From assembly GCF_014635665.1 (NCBI RefSeq), contig NZ_BMDG01000002.1, forward strand, positions 1 to 64,000: a DNA stretch of 64,000 nt, in the 5' to 3' direction. Both the position numbers and the translations under genes were made by a program. Within the stretch, counting starts at the first letter, position 1, and the number at the start of each line of letters is the position of its first letter. This document shows positions 44,053 through 52,410 of the stretch, piece after piece. The notes beneath the pieces were generated by a model. It did not search any database, was not told where the DNA came from, and saw only the letters and a program-made list of their open reading frames with translations. Origin of the DNA: Isoptericola cucumis (lineage in GTDB: Bacteria; Actinomycetota; Actinomycetes; Actinomycetales; Cellulomonadaceae).

Positions 44053-45699
44053 CTACGTCTCGGCCGCCACGCGGTGGCGGGGGACGTCGGCCCCGACGAG
44101 CAGGTCGGCGGCCTTCTCCCCGATGACGATGGAAGGGGCGTTGGTGTGGCCGCGGATGATCGTCGGCATGATCGAGGCGTCGGCCACGCGCAGGCCGGAG
44201 ACGCCGCGCACGCGCAGCTCCTCGTCGACCACCGAGCCGGCGTCGGAGCCCATGCGCGCCGTCCCCACCGGGTGGTAGAGCGTGTGCGCGTGGTCGACGA
44301 GGGCGATCTCGTCGCGTCGCGCGCGCGTCAGCTGCTCGCCGCCCGCAGGCTGCACGAACGTCCCCTTCGTCACGGCCCGCAGCGCGGGCGCCACCAGCAT
44401 CTCCTCGCAGACGGCCAGGCCGGCCAGGAGCGCGGCGCGGTCCTTCCCCTCCGGGTCGCTCAGGTAGCGCGGGTCGATGAGCGGCTTCTCGAGCGGGTCC
44501 GCGCTCGCGAGCGAGATCGTGCCCGTGCTCTCGGGCTGCACGAGGATCGCACCGAGCGTGAGCGCGTGCCCGTCGTGGGAGATCAGGCCCTCGCCGATGA
44601 ACCCGACCGGCGCGAAGATCAGCTCGAGGTCGGGCAGCCCGACGGACGGGTCGGACGACACGAACCCGTACGCCTCGCCGACGTTGGACGTCAGCAGCCC
44701 GCGCTTGCGGGCGAGGTACTGCACGAGCTGGCGCGGCTTCTCGGCACCGAACAGCGTGCCGTCGTCCGCCTCGATCGCCAGCACCGCCATGAGATGGTCA
44801 CGCAGGTTCTTGCCGACCTCGGGGCTGTGCGCGACGACGGGGATACCGAGGTCGGCGAGCTCGTCGTGGTCGCCGATACCCGACAGCAGGAGCAGCTGCG
44901 GCGTGTTGACGGCACCGCCCGACAGGACGACCTCCCGGCGCGCGTGCGCCGTCCTCGTCACCCCGCGCTGCACGTACTCGACACCGGTCGCCGTCCTGCC
45001 GTCGAACACGACTCGCGTGGCCTGGGCGTCGGTCACGACCGTGAGGTTGGCGCGCTTGCGGGCCGGCTTGAGGTACGCGTCGGCGGTGCTGAACCGCGAG
45101 CCGCCGTGCTGACTGACCTGCGTGCGGCTGAATCCGCGCTGGTCACGGCCGTTGCCGGGCACCACCGGCATCCCGATCTGCTCGGCCGCCTTCAGGTACG
45201 CCTGCGTGTGCGGGCTCGGGCTGCGCTGGTCGTTCACGTGACAGGTGCCCCCGCGCCACGTCTCGTCGTCGTTGTCCCGCACGACGGCGGGCGCGACGCG
45301 CTCGACCCGCTCGAAGTAGGGCCGCAGCCCTGCCCACGACCAGCTCGCCCCCGCTGCCTCGCCCCACGCGTCGTAGTCCTCGGGGAACCCGCGCACCCAC
45401 ATCATCGCGTTGATCGACGAGCTGCCGCCGAGCACCCGGCCGCGCGGCCAGAAGACGCGCCGCCCGCCGAGATGCTCCTGCGGCTCGGTGTCGTAGTCCC
45501 AGTCGACGTCGGAGCGGAAGAGCTTCGAGAACGCCGCCGGGACGTGGATCTCCGTCTTCGTGTCGCGCGGGCCGGCCTCCAGGAGAAGGACGCTCACCGT
45601 CGGGTCGGCGCTGAGCCGGCCCGCGAGCGCCGCACCGGCGGACCCGGCGCCGACGACGACATAGTCGTGGGTCTGCGCGGACCGGTCCTGCCGGCTCAT
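44053..45699 (-). CDS. GMC-family oxidoreductase (alcohol/choline dehydrogenase-like)
   Basis: The 548-residue flavoprotein has the FAD-binding start HDYVVVGAGSAGAALAGRLS and GMC signature 1 (GRVLGGSSSINAMMWVRG). Signature 2 (SGGAVNTPQLLLLSGIG) and the C-terminal catalytic His region (LYHPVGTARMGSD; IIRGHTNAPSIVIGEKAADLL) are also present. It resembles choline and alkanol/polyethylene-glycol dehydrogenases that oxidise primary alcohols to aldehydes. ATG 45699 overlaps the ligase stop (ATGA). It closes the ALDH-ligase-GMC operon, where the aldehyde dehydrogenase would process its product. Confidence 0.92.
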   Translation of the reverse strand: MSRQDRSAQTHDYVVVGAGSAGAALAGRLSADPTVSVLLLEAGPRDTKTEIHVPAAFSKLFRSDVDWDYDTEPQEHLGGRRVFWPRGRVLGGSSSINAMMWVRGFPEDYDAWGEAAGASWSWAGLRPYFERVERVAPAVVRDNDDETWRGGTCHVNDQRSPSPHTQAYLKAAEQIGMPVVPGNGRDQRGFSRTQVSQHGGSRFSTADAYLKPARKRANLTVVTDAQATRVVFDGRTATGVEYVQRGVTRTAHARREVVLSGGAVNTPQLLLLSGIGDHDELADLGIPVVAHSPEVGKNLRDHLMAVLAIEADDGTLFGAEKPRQLVQYLARKRGLLTSNVGEAYGFVSSDPSVGLPDLELIFAPVGFIGEGLISHDGHALTLGAILVQPESTGTISLASADPLEKPLIDPRYLSDPEGKDRAALLAGLAVCEEMLVAPALRAVTKGTFVQPAGGEQLTRARRDEIALVDHAHTLYHPVGTARMGSDAGSVVDEELRVRGVSGLRVADASIMPTIIRGHTNAPSIVIGEKAADLLVGADVPRHRVAAET

Positions 45700-47288
45700 G
45701 CCTGCACCCCGGTCAGGTCGCGCAGGTCCTTGCGCAGGATCTTGCCGCTCGCGGACTTCGGCACGACGTCGATGAACACGACCTCGCGCACCTTCTTGTA
45801 CGGGGCGACGTGCTCGGCGACGAACACGACGACGTCGTCGGCCGTCAGGTCGACGCCCTCCTGCGTCACGACGAAGGCCTTGGGCACCTCCTCGCCCTCG
45901 GCGTCGCGGGATGCGACGACCGCGGTGTCGGCGATGCCGGGGTGGGTGAGCAGCAGCGACTCGAGCTCCGCCGGGGCGACCTGGTAGCCCTTGTACTTGA
46001 TGAGCTCCTTGAGCCGGTCGACGACGGTGACGACGCCGTCCGGCGTCGCGGTGACGATGTCGCCCGTGTGCAGCCAGCCGTCGGCGTCGAGGGTGTCCGC
46101 CGTCGCCTCGGGGTTCGCGAGGTAGCCGACCATGACGTTCGGTCCCCGGACGAGGAGCTCCCCGGGGTCGCTGACGCCGGACGCGGGCAGCGGGACCTCC
46201 GCGCCCGTGGCGGGGTCGACGATCATGCACTCGACGTTCGGGACCGGGAAGCCGACGCTCGACAGCGGCACGTCGTCGGCGGTCACCGGGATGAGGAGCG
46301 CGACCGGGCTGGTCTCCGTCATCCCGTAGCCCTGCCGCACCACGCAGCCGAGCCGGCGGGCGACGGCACCGCCGATCTCGCCGTCGAGAGGGGCGGCGCC
46401 CGAGATGACGACGCGGACGCTCGACAGGTCGTACCGGTCGACGAGCGGGTGCTTCGCGAGCGCGACGGCGATCGGCGGGGCGATGAACAGGTGCGTGCAC
46501 CTCTCGTCCTGCGTGATGCGCAGGAACTCGCCGAGGTCGAAGCGGGGCATCGTGACGAGCGCCGCCCGGTTGTACATCGCGAGGTTGAGCAGCACGGTCA
46601 TGCCGTAGATGTGGAAGAACGGCAGCACCGCGAGGACGCGGTCCTGCGGGGAGACGCCGATCATCCCGTCGGACTGGACCACGTTGGCCACGAGGTTGCG
46701 GTGCGTCAGCATGACGCCCTTGGAGCGACCGGTCGTGCCCGACGAGTACGGCAGCACCGCGAGGTGGGTCGCGGGGTAGATCGTGACGTCCGGCGCGGGG
46801 AGCCCTTCGGCGAGCAGGTCGTGCAGCGACTCGTGCCCGTCGGCGCCGTCGAGCACGACGACGCGGTCTGCGGGCAGGCCGGCCGCGTCGGCACCCGCCG
46901 TGGCCGCCGCCAGGAGCGGTGACACCGTGACGAGCAGTGTCGCGCCGGAGTCGGCGAGCTGGCGGGCGACGTCCTCGCCCGTCGCGAGCGCGTTGACGGT
47001 CGTCGCGGTCGCGCCGGCGCGCAGGATGCCGTGGAAAGCCGCGGCGAACGCGGGCACGTTCGGCGAGTGCAGCGCGACGACGTCGCCCGGCCGGACGCCG
47101 CGGGCCGCGAGCGCCCCGGCGACGGCGTCGACCTGGCCACGCAGGGCGCCGTAGGTCGTGACGGCCCCGGACGGGCCGTCGACCGTCGCGGGACGCTCCA
47201 GCTCGGCGCCGGAAAGGCCGGCGAACAGAAGGTCGTAGAGCGTGACGTCGGGGATCTCGACGTCGGGCAGCGGGCTGCGGAAGGGCAT
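45696..47288 (-). CDS. AMP-forming acyl-CoA ligase (4-coumarate-CoA ligase-like)
   Basis: The 530-residue enzyme has the ANL motifs: A3/P-loop PYSSGTTGRSKGVMLTHRN, A5 GYGMTETSP, A7 GWLHTGDI, A8 LKELIKYKGYQVAPAELE and the A10 Lys in PKSASGKILRKDL. It activates a carboxylic acid to acyl-AMP and then acyl-CoA. ATG 47288 has AAAGGAGACG upstream. It sits between an aldehyde dehydrogenase and an alcohol oxidoreductase, so it would trap the acid formed by them. The acid could be medium-chain, aryl-propenoic or ether-linked. Confidence 0.92.
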   Translation of the reverse strand: MPFRSPLPDVEIPDVTLYDLLFAGLSGAELERPATVDGPSGAVTTYGALRGQVDAVAGALAARGVRPGDVVALHSPNVPAFAAAFHGILRAGATATTVNALATGEDVARQLADSGATLLVTVSPLLAAATAGADAAGLPADRVVVLDGADGHESLHDLLAEGLPAPDVTIYPATHLAVLPYSSGTTGRSKGVMLTHRNLVANVVQSDGMIGVSPQDRVLAVLPFFHIYGMTVLLNLAMYNRAALVTMPRFDLGEFLRITQDERCTHLFIAPPIAVALAKHPLVDRYDLSSVRVVISGAAPLDGEIGGAVARRLGCVVRQGYGMTETSPVALLIPVTADDVPLSSVGFPVPNVECMIVDPATGAEVPLPASGVSDPGELLVRGPNVMVGYLANPEATADTLDADGWLHTGDIVTATPDGVVTVVDRLKELIKYKGYQVAPAELESLLLTHPGIADTAVVASRDAEGEEVPKAFVVTQEGVDLTADDVVVFVAEHVAPYKKVREVVFIDVVPKSASGKILRKDLRDLTGVQA

Positions 47289-47335
47289 GGCGTCTCCTTT
47301 GACGATGGCCGTGCGGGACGGGCTGGCGGATGGAG

Positions 47336-49093
47336 TCAGGCGCGGAACGCCGCTGCGAAGACGGACGGCATCCGGAGCCAGCCGGGCCTCGCCGCGAACG
47401 CCGTCAGACGACGGCCGGTCGTCGCCGCGCTGCGGGCCGTCACGAACCACGGCGGCTTCGGGAACAGGGCGAGCTCGCCGTGGGCGACCGACCGCGGGAA
47501 CGGCCGGAACGGGCCGGTCACGACGGTGCGCTCGGCGGCGTCGATCAGCAACGCGTTGTGCACGACGCCGCGGCCGCTCTGGATGTCGTCGAGCGGGTGA
47601 CCGGGGAACGCGCCCCACGGGGCGGTCGCGGTCAGATAGCCGACCCCGGTCCACGCGTTGATGCCGATGGTGCCGTAGCGCAGGGCCGCGACCGCCTTCC
47701 GGAAGCCGGCTCCGAGGGCCTTGCGGTCCTTCGGGGCGACGACGACGTTCGCGCCGAGCGTGCCGACCAGGTCGCGGTTGGCCTTCTCAACCGCGGCGTC
47801 GAGGAACGCCTGGCCGGTACCGGGGAGCTCGACGACGCCGAGGACGGGGGCGAAGTACTCCGTGCGCTCGAGGGCGGTCGCGTCCCCGCCGTCGGCGAGC
47901 TCGACGAGCACCCGGCAGCCGTCGTCGCCCAGCCGGACGGCGTCGGGGTAGGACTCGGTCGCCGAGGCGATCCGGCCGTCGCTGCCGGGGTACCACGCCG
48001 GCCTGGCGGGGGCGCGGTCGAGAGCCTCGCGCAGCGCGGCGAGGAACGCGTCCTTGTGCTTCCAGTCCGAGCTGACCATGACGACCTGGCCGGCGATGCA
48101 GTTGTACCCGCCGTTGTGCAGTCGCATGGTCGCGACGTGCTCGGCCTGGTAGCGCAGGTCCCGCTCGGACCAGTCACCGGGGACCACGATGACCGGCGCG
48201 ACGCCGCCGAGCTCGCTCGTGATCTCCTTGTCGAGGAGCGGGCTGTTCTCGGCCTTGCGTGCGCGGCCGTCGTCACCAGGTCCGTAGACGACGGCGTCGT
48301 GCGTGACCGCGCTGCCGGTGATGTGCACGTGCGCGATCCCGGGGTGGTGCGCGAGGTAGGCGCCCGCCTCGGCACCGCCGCGCACGATGCGCAGGACGCC
48401 TGCCTCGATCAGCGGGGCGAGCGCCGCCGCCAGGACGGGCTCGAGGTCGTCCGTCGTCGGGTTGAGCTTGAGCAGGACGACCCGGTTGTGCGCCACGAGC
48501 TCGTAGGCGACGTCGAGCGGCGCGATCGAGGTGATGTTGCCCGCGCCGAGCACGAGCGCGACGCCCTTCGTCCTGCTCGGGTGGTGCTGGGCGAGCCCGG
48601 CGTGTGAGGTCGCCGTCGACGCCGCGACGCCCGGTCGCAGCCACACCTCCGCGCGGAAGCCGTGCAGCAGGATCGACTCGTGGGCGCTGTGCGGCAGCAC
48701 ACGCACCGTCGCCCGCCCGCCGGGCGCGGTGCCGAACCTGGCACCGTCGAGCGGGCTCGTGCCGGCGGCGAGCGCCGCGAGCGAGCGGGCGAGCTGCCCG
48801 AAGCCCGTCAGCGCCGGGTACGGGCCCGAGATCCACTCCTCGCCCATGAGGGGCGAGCCCGGGTCGAGGCCCTTGATCCTGCCGGCGGTCGTCGCCCACC
48901 GCTCCGCGGACGCGGCGATCGCCGCGTGCGTGCGTTCGAGGAGGGCGGCCCGCCCGGCGAGGGGCGTCGCTGCCCAGCGCCGCTCGCCCGCCGTCAGCTC
49001 CTCGATCGTCGCGTCGAGGGCGGCGCGCTCGACGCTGCTCAGGGTCGTGTGGTCGGCCGCGGCCGACGGCGATGCGCTCGCGATGGTGGTCAT
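47336..49093 (-). CDS. atypical aldehyde dehydrogenase
   Basis: The 585-residue protein has ALDH features in order: cofactor strand VALVLGAGNITSIAPLDV, LLKLNP, VHITGSAVTHDAV, the general-base Glu in TSELGGVAPVIVV and the catalytic Cys in HNGGYNCIAGQ. It is about 90 residues longer than usual and diverges from FxNxGQxC-type sequences. The extra length lies in the N-terminal 90 residues (ERTHAAIAASAERW region) and in the C-terminal part. It oxidises an aldehyde to the acid for the next gene's ligase. ATG 49093 has GGAGATCC upstream and is divergent from the PucR-like gene. Confidence 0.85.
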   Translation of the reverse strand: MTTIASASPSAAADHTTLSSVERAALDATIEELTAGERRWAATPLAGRAALLERTHAAIAASAERWATTAGRIKGLDPGSPLMGEEWISGPYPALTGFGQLARSLAALAAGTSPLDGARFGTAPGGRATVRVLPHSAHESILLHGFRAEVWLRPGVAASTATSHAGLAQHHPSRTKGVALVLGAGNITSIAPLDVAYELVAHNRVVLLKLNPTTDDLEPVLAAALAPLIEAGVLRIVRGGAEAGAYLAHHPGIAHVHITGSAVTHDAVVYGPGDDGRARKAENSPLLDKEITSELGGVAPVIVVPGDWSERDLRYQAEHVATMRLHNGGYNCIAGQVVMVSSDWKHKDAFLAALREALDRAPARPAWYPGSDGRIASATESYPDAVRLGDDGCRVLVELADGGDATALERTEYFAPVLGVVELPGTGQAFLDAAVEKANRDLVGTLGANVVVAPKDRKALGAGFRKAVAALRYGTIGINAWTGVGYLTATAPWGAFPGHPLDDIQSGRGVVHNALLIDAAERTVVTGPFRPFPRSVAHGELALFPKPPWFVTARSAATTGRRLTAFAARPGWLRMPSVFAAAFRA

Positions 49094-49177
49094 GGATCTC
49101 CTTCGATCGTGTACCGAGTCTCTGCTCTCGAAGGGCTGGACCTCCATGGGCGGGCGCCCGCAGTTGCCGGGTGATGT

Positions 49178-49193
49178 TTGTGCAGCAGCACAA
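49178..49193. promoter_or_regulatory. perfect inverted repeat between aldehyde dehydrogenase and PucR-like genes
   Basis: TTGTGC (49178-49183) and GCACAA (49188-49193) are perfect arms with an AGCA spacer, in the divergent promoter region (49094-49227), 34 bases before the regulator's start codon. It is the best operator candidate for the PucR-like protein. Confidence 0.65.
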
Positions 49194-49227
49194 GTCGCTG
49201 GGGTGGTCGGCGTGTAGCCTGGCGAGC

Positions 49228-50469
49228 ATGACGATCCACGAGGACGTGGCCGTGGCGGGAGCCGCCCCCCACCCGCCCGTCGCCGTCCTGTTCCACGAGC
49301 TCCTCGGGTCCGTGCACAAGGTCACCGATCAGGTCGTCGCCCAGATCCTGGCGGGCGAGCACGCGTACGTCGAGGCCGCGATCCCCGACGGTGCACTCCA
49401 CCGCATCGTCGAGGTCAACATCGAGGCGCTGCTCCGCAGCATGAGCGGCGAACCGGACGACCTCGAGCCCGCGCACGACGCCGGCCGTCTCAAGGCCGGG
49501 TACGGCGTCCCCCTCGCGAGCCTGCTGCACGCCTACCGCCTGGCCGGGCTGGCCCTGTGGGACGAGATGGTCACGCGCGCCGCGTCCCGGCACCGCTCGG
49601 AGGAGCTGCTGCTCGTCTCGTCCGAGGTCTGGGGCATCATCGACCGCTTCTCGAACGTCGCCGCGGACGCCTACCGCGAGGTCGTCGACGAGCGTGACCG
49701 CCGCAGTGAGCACGCACGCAGTCTGATGCTCGTGGCGCTCCTGGACGCCGACACCCCGCAGCGCGAGGCCTCGGGGATCCTGCGCACGCTCGGGCTCGCC
49801 GAGCAGGGCCGGTACCTCGTCGTGTCCGCCGAGCTCGACGCGTCCGGCGACGACCCGCTGCCCGGCGTGGACGCACGTCTGCGCCACCGCGGGGTCCGGT
49901 CCACCTGGTCGGCCTGGGGGGCCGAGCGCGTGGGGGTGGTCGCGTGCCGCGACGACCAGGAGGTCGCCGGCGCCGTGCGGTCCGTGGAGGCGTCCGCGAC
50001 CGCGCGGGTCGGGATCTCCGGCGAGATCCGGTCCGTCGCCGACATCTCGCGCGGCCTGCGCGAGGCGCGTCTGGCGCTGGAGTGCGTCGCCAGGGGCAGT
50101 ACCGGAGCGCATGCGTACGGCACGGCGCCCATGGACGTCCTCCTGGTCACGCAGCCGGAACAGGCCGCCGAGCTGCGATCGACCGTGCTCGGCGCCCTGG
50201 CCGGCTCCTCCGACGGCGATCACCTGCTCGACACGCTCGAGGCGTGGTTCCGTGCCGACGGGTCGACGGCCGAGGCCGCCCGGATGCTCCACTGCCACCG
50301 CAACACCGTCGGCTACCGCCTCGGGCGGGTCGAAGCCCTGACCGGACGCTCCGTCGCCCGCCCCGCCCAGGCTGCCGAGCTGTACGCCGCGCTGCGGACC
50401 ACCCGGCTCGTCGCCGACGGCGCGGCGCGGGTCCTCGCGCGACCGTCGGCGTCCGCCGCCGTGCCGTAG
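49228..50469 (+). CDS. PucR/CdaR-like transcriptional regulator
   Basis: The 413-residue protein has an N-terminal helical RsbRD-type region (ILAGEHAYVEAAIPDGALHRIVEVNIEALLRSM; YGVPLASLLHAYRLAGLALWDE). A middle GGDEF-like CdaR domain follows (VGISGEIRSVADISRGLREARLALE), and the PucR C-terminal HTH_30 closes it (TAEAARMLHCHRNTVGYRLGRVEALTG). Such regulators usually activate neighbouring catabolic genes. ATG 49228. It is divergent from the ALDH-ligase-GMC operon with a perfect inverted repeat between, and is almost certainly its regulator. Confidence 0.9.
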   Translation: MTIHEDVAVAGAAPHPPVAVLFHELLGSVHKVTDQVVAQILAGEHAYVEAAIPDGALHRIVEVNIEALLRSMSGEPDDLEPAHDAGRLKAGYGVPLASLLHAYRLAGLALWDEMVTRAASRHRSEELLLVSSEVWGIIDRFSNVAADAYREVVDERDRRSEHARSLMLVALLDADTPQREASGILRTLGLAEQGRYLVVSAELDASGDDPLPGVDARLRHRGVRSTWSAWGAERVGVVACRDDQEVAGAVRSVEASATARVGISGEIRSVADISRGLREARLALECVARGSTGAHAYGTAPMDVLLVTQPEQAAELRSTVLGALAGSSDGDHLLDTLEAWFRADGSTAEAARMLHCHRNTVGYRLGRVEALTGRSVARPAQAAELYAALRTTRLVADGAARVLARPSASAAVP

Positions 50470-50597
50470 TCCGGGCCGCGTCACGCAGCCGGGCTTGTCG
50501 GTGGCCGCCTCCAGCCCACGGTCAGGTCGCCCACGGTCCGGTCATGGTGTTGCGGTGATGTCTCGCGGGACGCCCTCCGGGGCGCCACGGCAGACCG

Positions 50598-51035
50598 TCA
50601 CTTCTTGGCCGAGCGTGACTCGGAGACCACCACGACGATGGGCACGGTCACCAGGAGAACGACAAGGAGCACGGGTGACAGCACCAGCACGACGACCCCT
50701 GCGGCCACGATGGCGACCTTGACCGGGGTGCTGCTGCCGGCCCACGCGCCCTTGACTGCGGCCCAGACCGGGTTGCTGCCCTCGATGCCTGCCTGCACGC
50801 CCCGTACACCGGCCTGTTGCTTGGCGTCGCCGCCCTCGGCGACGTCGTCGGCGACCTTCTCCACCGCGTCCGGCCGAGCTGTCGAGCCGCCTGCGGCGAC
50901 ATCGTCGAGCTTGTTGCTCCAGTCGTCAACCTTTGCCGCCACGACACCGAGGGCGGCGTTGACGACGTCGCTGAACGCGCCGCCGAGGCTGGTCGGTGGG
51001 GTGGCGGCGGCCCGGACCCCGTTGCTGGTCGTCAT
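50598..51035 (-). CDS. small membrane protein of unknown function
   Basis: A 145-residue protein that I do not recognise. A soluble, partly disordered N-terminus of about 85 residues (SLGGAFSDVVNAALGVVAAKVDDWSNKLDDVA) is followed by one or two adjacent hydrophobic segments (VAIVAAGVVVLVLSPVLLVV and LLVTVPIVVVV). It ends in a basic tail ESRSAKK. ATG 51035 has GCAGGAGGGA upstream. The two overlapping hydrophobic segments suggest a hairpin or single long anchor. It is convergent with the PucR-like gene; nothing notable is seen in the 128 bases between. Confidence 0.65.
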   Translation of the reverse strand: MTTSNGVRAAATPPTSLGGAFSDVVNAALGVVAAKVDDWSNKLDDVAAGGSTARPDAVEKVADDVAEGGDAKQQAGVRGVQAGIEGSNPVWAAVKGAWAGSSTPVKVAIVAAGVVVLVLSPVLLVVLLVTVPIVVVVSESRSAKK

Positions 51036-51283
51036 CTTGCGGTCCCTCCTGCTCGGTCCAACCGTGCCCCGTGGCACGGCCCCCATGCTCGAGGATCCCC
51101 CCGAGGTGGGGTGCTCGCTCTGGTGGGCCGGCGCCATCTCCTGACCGCGCAGCGGGCCAGGTCGGGCGGATGCCGGTCGCTCCCGCCGAGGTCGAGCGTG
51201 TGTATGAGACGCCGGAGACGGCTGGACCCACCCGTCTGCGGGACACTGGGGGTAGCAATGTCTGCAGATTTGAGGAGTCCTAG

Positions 51284-52213
51284 GTGCCCCAGGGAACTGT
51301 CCGATGGTTCGACGCCGACCGAGGGTTCGGCTTCATCGACCTCGGGAACGATGCCGAGGACCTGTTCGTGCACGCGTCCGAGATCGTCGGCGACGACGGG
51401 CCGAAGCAGCTCCGCGAGGGGCAGGCCGTCGAGTTCGAGGTGGGCGAGGGCGACCGCGGCCCGCAGGCGCGCCGCGTCCGCGTCACGGGCGACCGGGCCG
51501 CCGACGCGCCCGTGGGCGTGCTCGGCACCGTGGCCTGGTACGAGCCGGCCAAGGGCTACGGCTTCGTCACGCCCGACGACGGTCGCGCCGAGATCTTCGT
51601 GCACAGCTCGGCCGTCGTCACCGGCGGGGTGATCGTGGAGGGCCAGCGCGTGGCGTTCCTCGTCGTGCCCGGGGAGAAGGGGCCGCAGGCGGACCACCTG
51701 CTGCCGCTCGGCGCGGAGGCCGCGCAGTCGGCGTCGGACGGCGCGGACGGCACGGTGTCCTGGTACGACGACACCAAGGGCTTCGGGTTCATCGCCCCGG
51801 ACGGTGGCGGCGACGACGTCTTCGTCCACGTCAAGGCGCTCGCCGGGGGACTGACCGAGCTCGCCGAGGGCGCACGCGTGACGTACGACGTCGTCGACGG
51901 CGACAAGGGGCCGAACGCCCGCCACGTGCAGCTCGTGCGCGGCTCCGGCAGTGCGCGCGCCGCCACGGACCGCGGCCGGTCGAGCCGCCCCGCGGCGTCC
52001 GGCGGGCCCGTGCGCGGGGGTGAGGGCACCGTCGCGCGCTACGACGCCGACCGCGGCTTCGGCTTCATCACGCCCGACGCCGGGGGCGCGGACCTGTTCG
52101 TGCACGTGTCGGTCGTGCGGGGCGCCGAGGTCCTCGAGGAGGGCGACCGGGTCCGCTTCAAGGTGCGTCAGAGCGACCGCGGGCCGCAGGCCGACGGCGT
52201 CGAGCTGGTGTGA
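51284..52213 (+). CDS. protein with four tandem cold-shock domains
   Basis: The 309-residue protein contains four full cold-shock domains. Each has the RNP1-type FGFI/YGFV and RNP2-type LFVH/IFVH motifs: [18 protein letters not shown] near residue 4, [17 protein letters not shown] near 81, [17 protein letters not shown] near 155 and [17 protein letters not shown] near 247. Disordered linkers separate them, the longest (about 30 residues, Ser/Arg/Gly-rich) before domain 4. Bacterial Csp proteins are usually one domain of about 67 residues. The protein should bind single-stranded RNA or DNA as a chaperone. GTG 51284 has GAGGAG upstream. The dnaK operon follows. Confidence 0.92.
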   Translation: MPQGTVRWFDADRGFGFIDLGNDAEDLFVHASEIVGDDGPKQLREGQAVEFEVGEGDRGPQARRVRVTGDRAADAPVGVLGTVAWYEPAKGYGFVTPDDGRAEIFVHSSAVVTGGVIVEGQRVAFLVVPGEKGPQADHLLPLGAEAAQSASDGADGTVSWYDDTKGFGFIAPDGGGDDVFVHVKALAGGLTELAEGARVTYDVVDGDKGPNARHVQLVRGSGSARAATDRGRSSRPAASGGPVRGGEGTVARYDADRGFGFITPDAGGADLFVHVSVVRGAEVLEEGDRVRFKVRQSDRGPQADGVELV

Positions 52214-52219
52214 GGGACG

Positions 52220-52240
52220 CTGTTCGCTCAGGGCGAACAG
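52220..52240 (+). terminator. hairpin terminator after the cold-shock gene
   Basis: CTGTTCGC (52220-52227) pairs perfectly with GCGAACAG (52233-52240) around a 5-base loop, 7 bases after the stop. Confidence 0.55.
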
Positions 52241-52278
52241 GGTCGCTGCCCAGCAGGAATATCCGTGCCCCGAGCAAG

Positions 52279-52299
52279 GTTGAGTGAGACAGACTCAAC
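52279..52299 (+). promoter_or_regulatory. HAIR operator 1 (HspR binding site)
   Basis: GTTGAGT-N7-ACTCAAC matches the HspR-associated inverted repeat consensus CTTGAGT-N7-ACTCAAG except at the outermost base pair. It lies 112 bases before dnaK. HspR is encoded at the end of the same operon, giving autoregulation. Confidence 0.88.
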
Positions 52300-52340
52300 T
52301 TTGGCCGCTGCGGTTTGCGTGCACCGACCGAGCGACCTAC

Positions 52341-52361
52341 CTTGAGTGCAGACGACTCAAC
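52341..52361 (+). promoter_or_regulatory. HAIR operator 2 (HspR binding site)
   Basis: CTTGAGT-N7-ACTCAAC is an almost exact HAIR element, 62 bases downstream of the first. The pair should allow cooperative repression of dnaK-grpE-dnaJ-hspR and release on heat shock. Confidence 0.92.
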
Positions 52362-52410
52362 CTCTGCTCCCACCCGGGAGCGGGACGCACACGTACGGAG
52401 GCAAGCACAC

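Noticed and set aside
50470-50597. Possible small RNA or gene between the PucR-like gene and the small membrane protein
   Set aside because: No start codon with ribosome site, no strong hairpin and no promoter-like pair could be supported.
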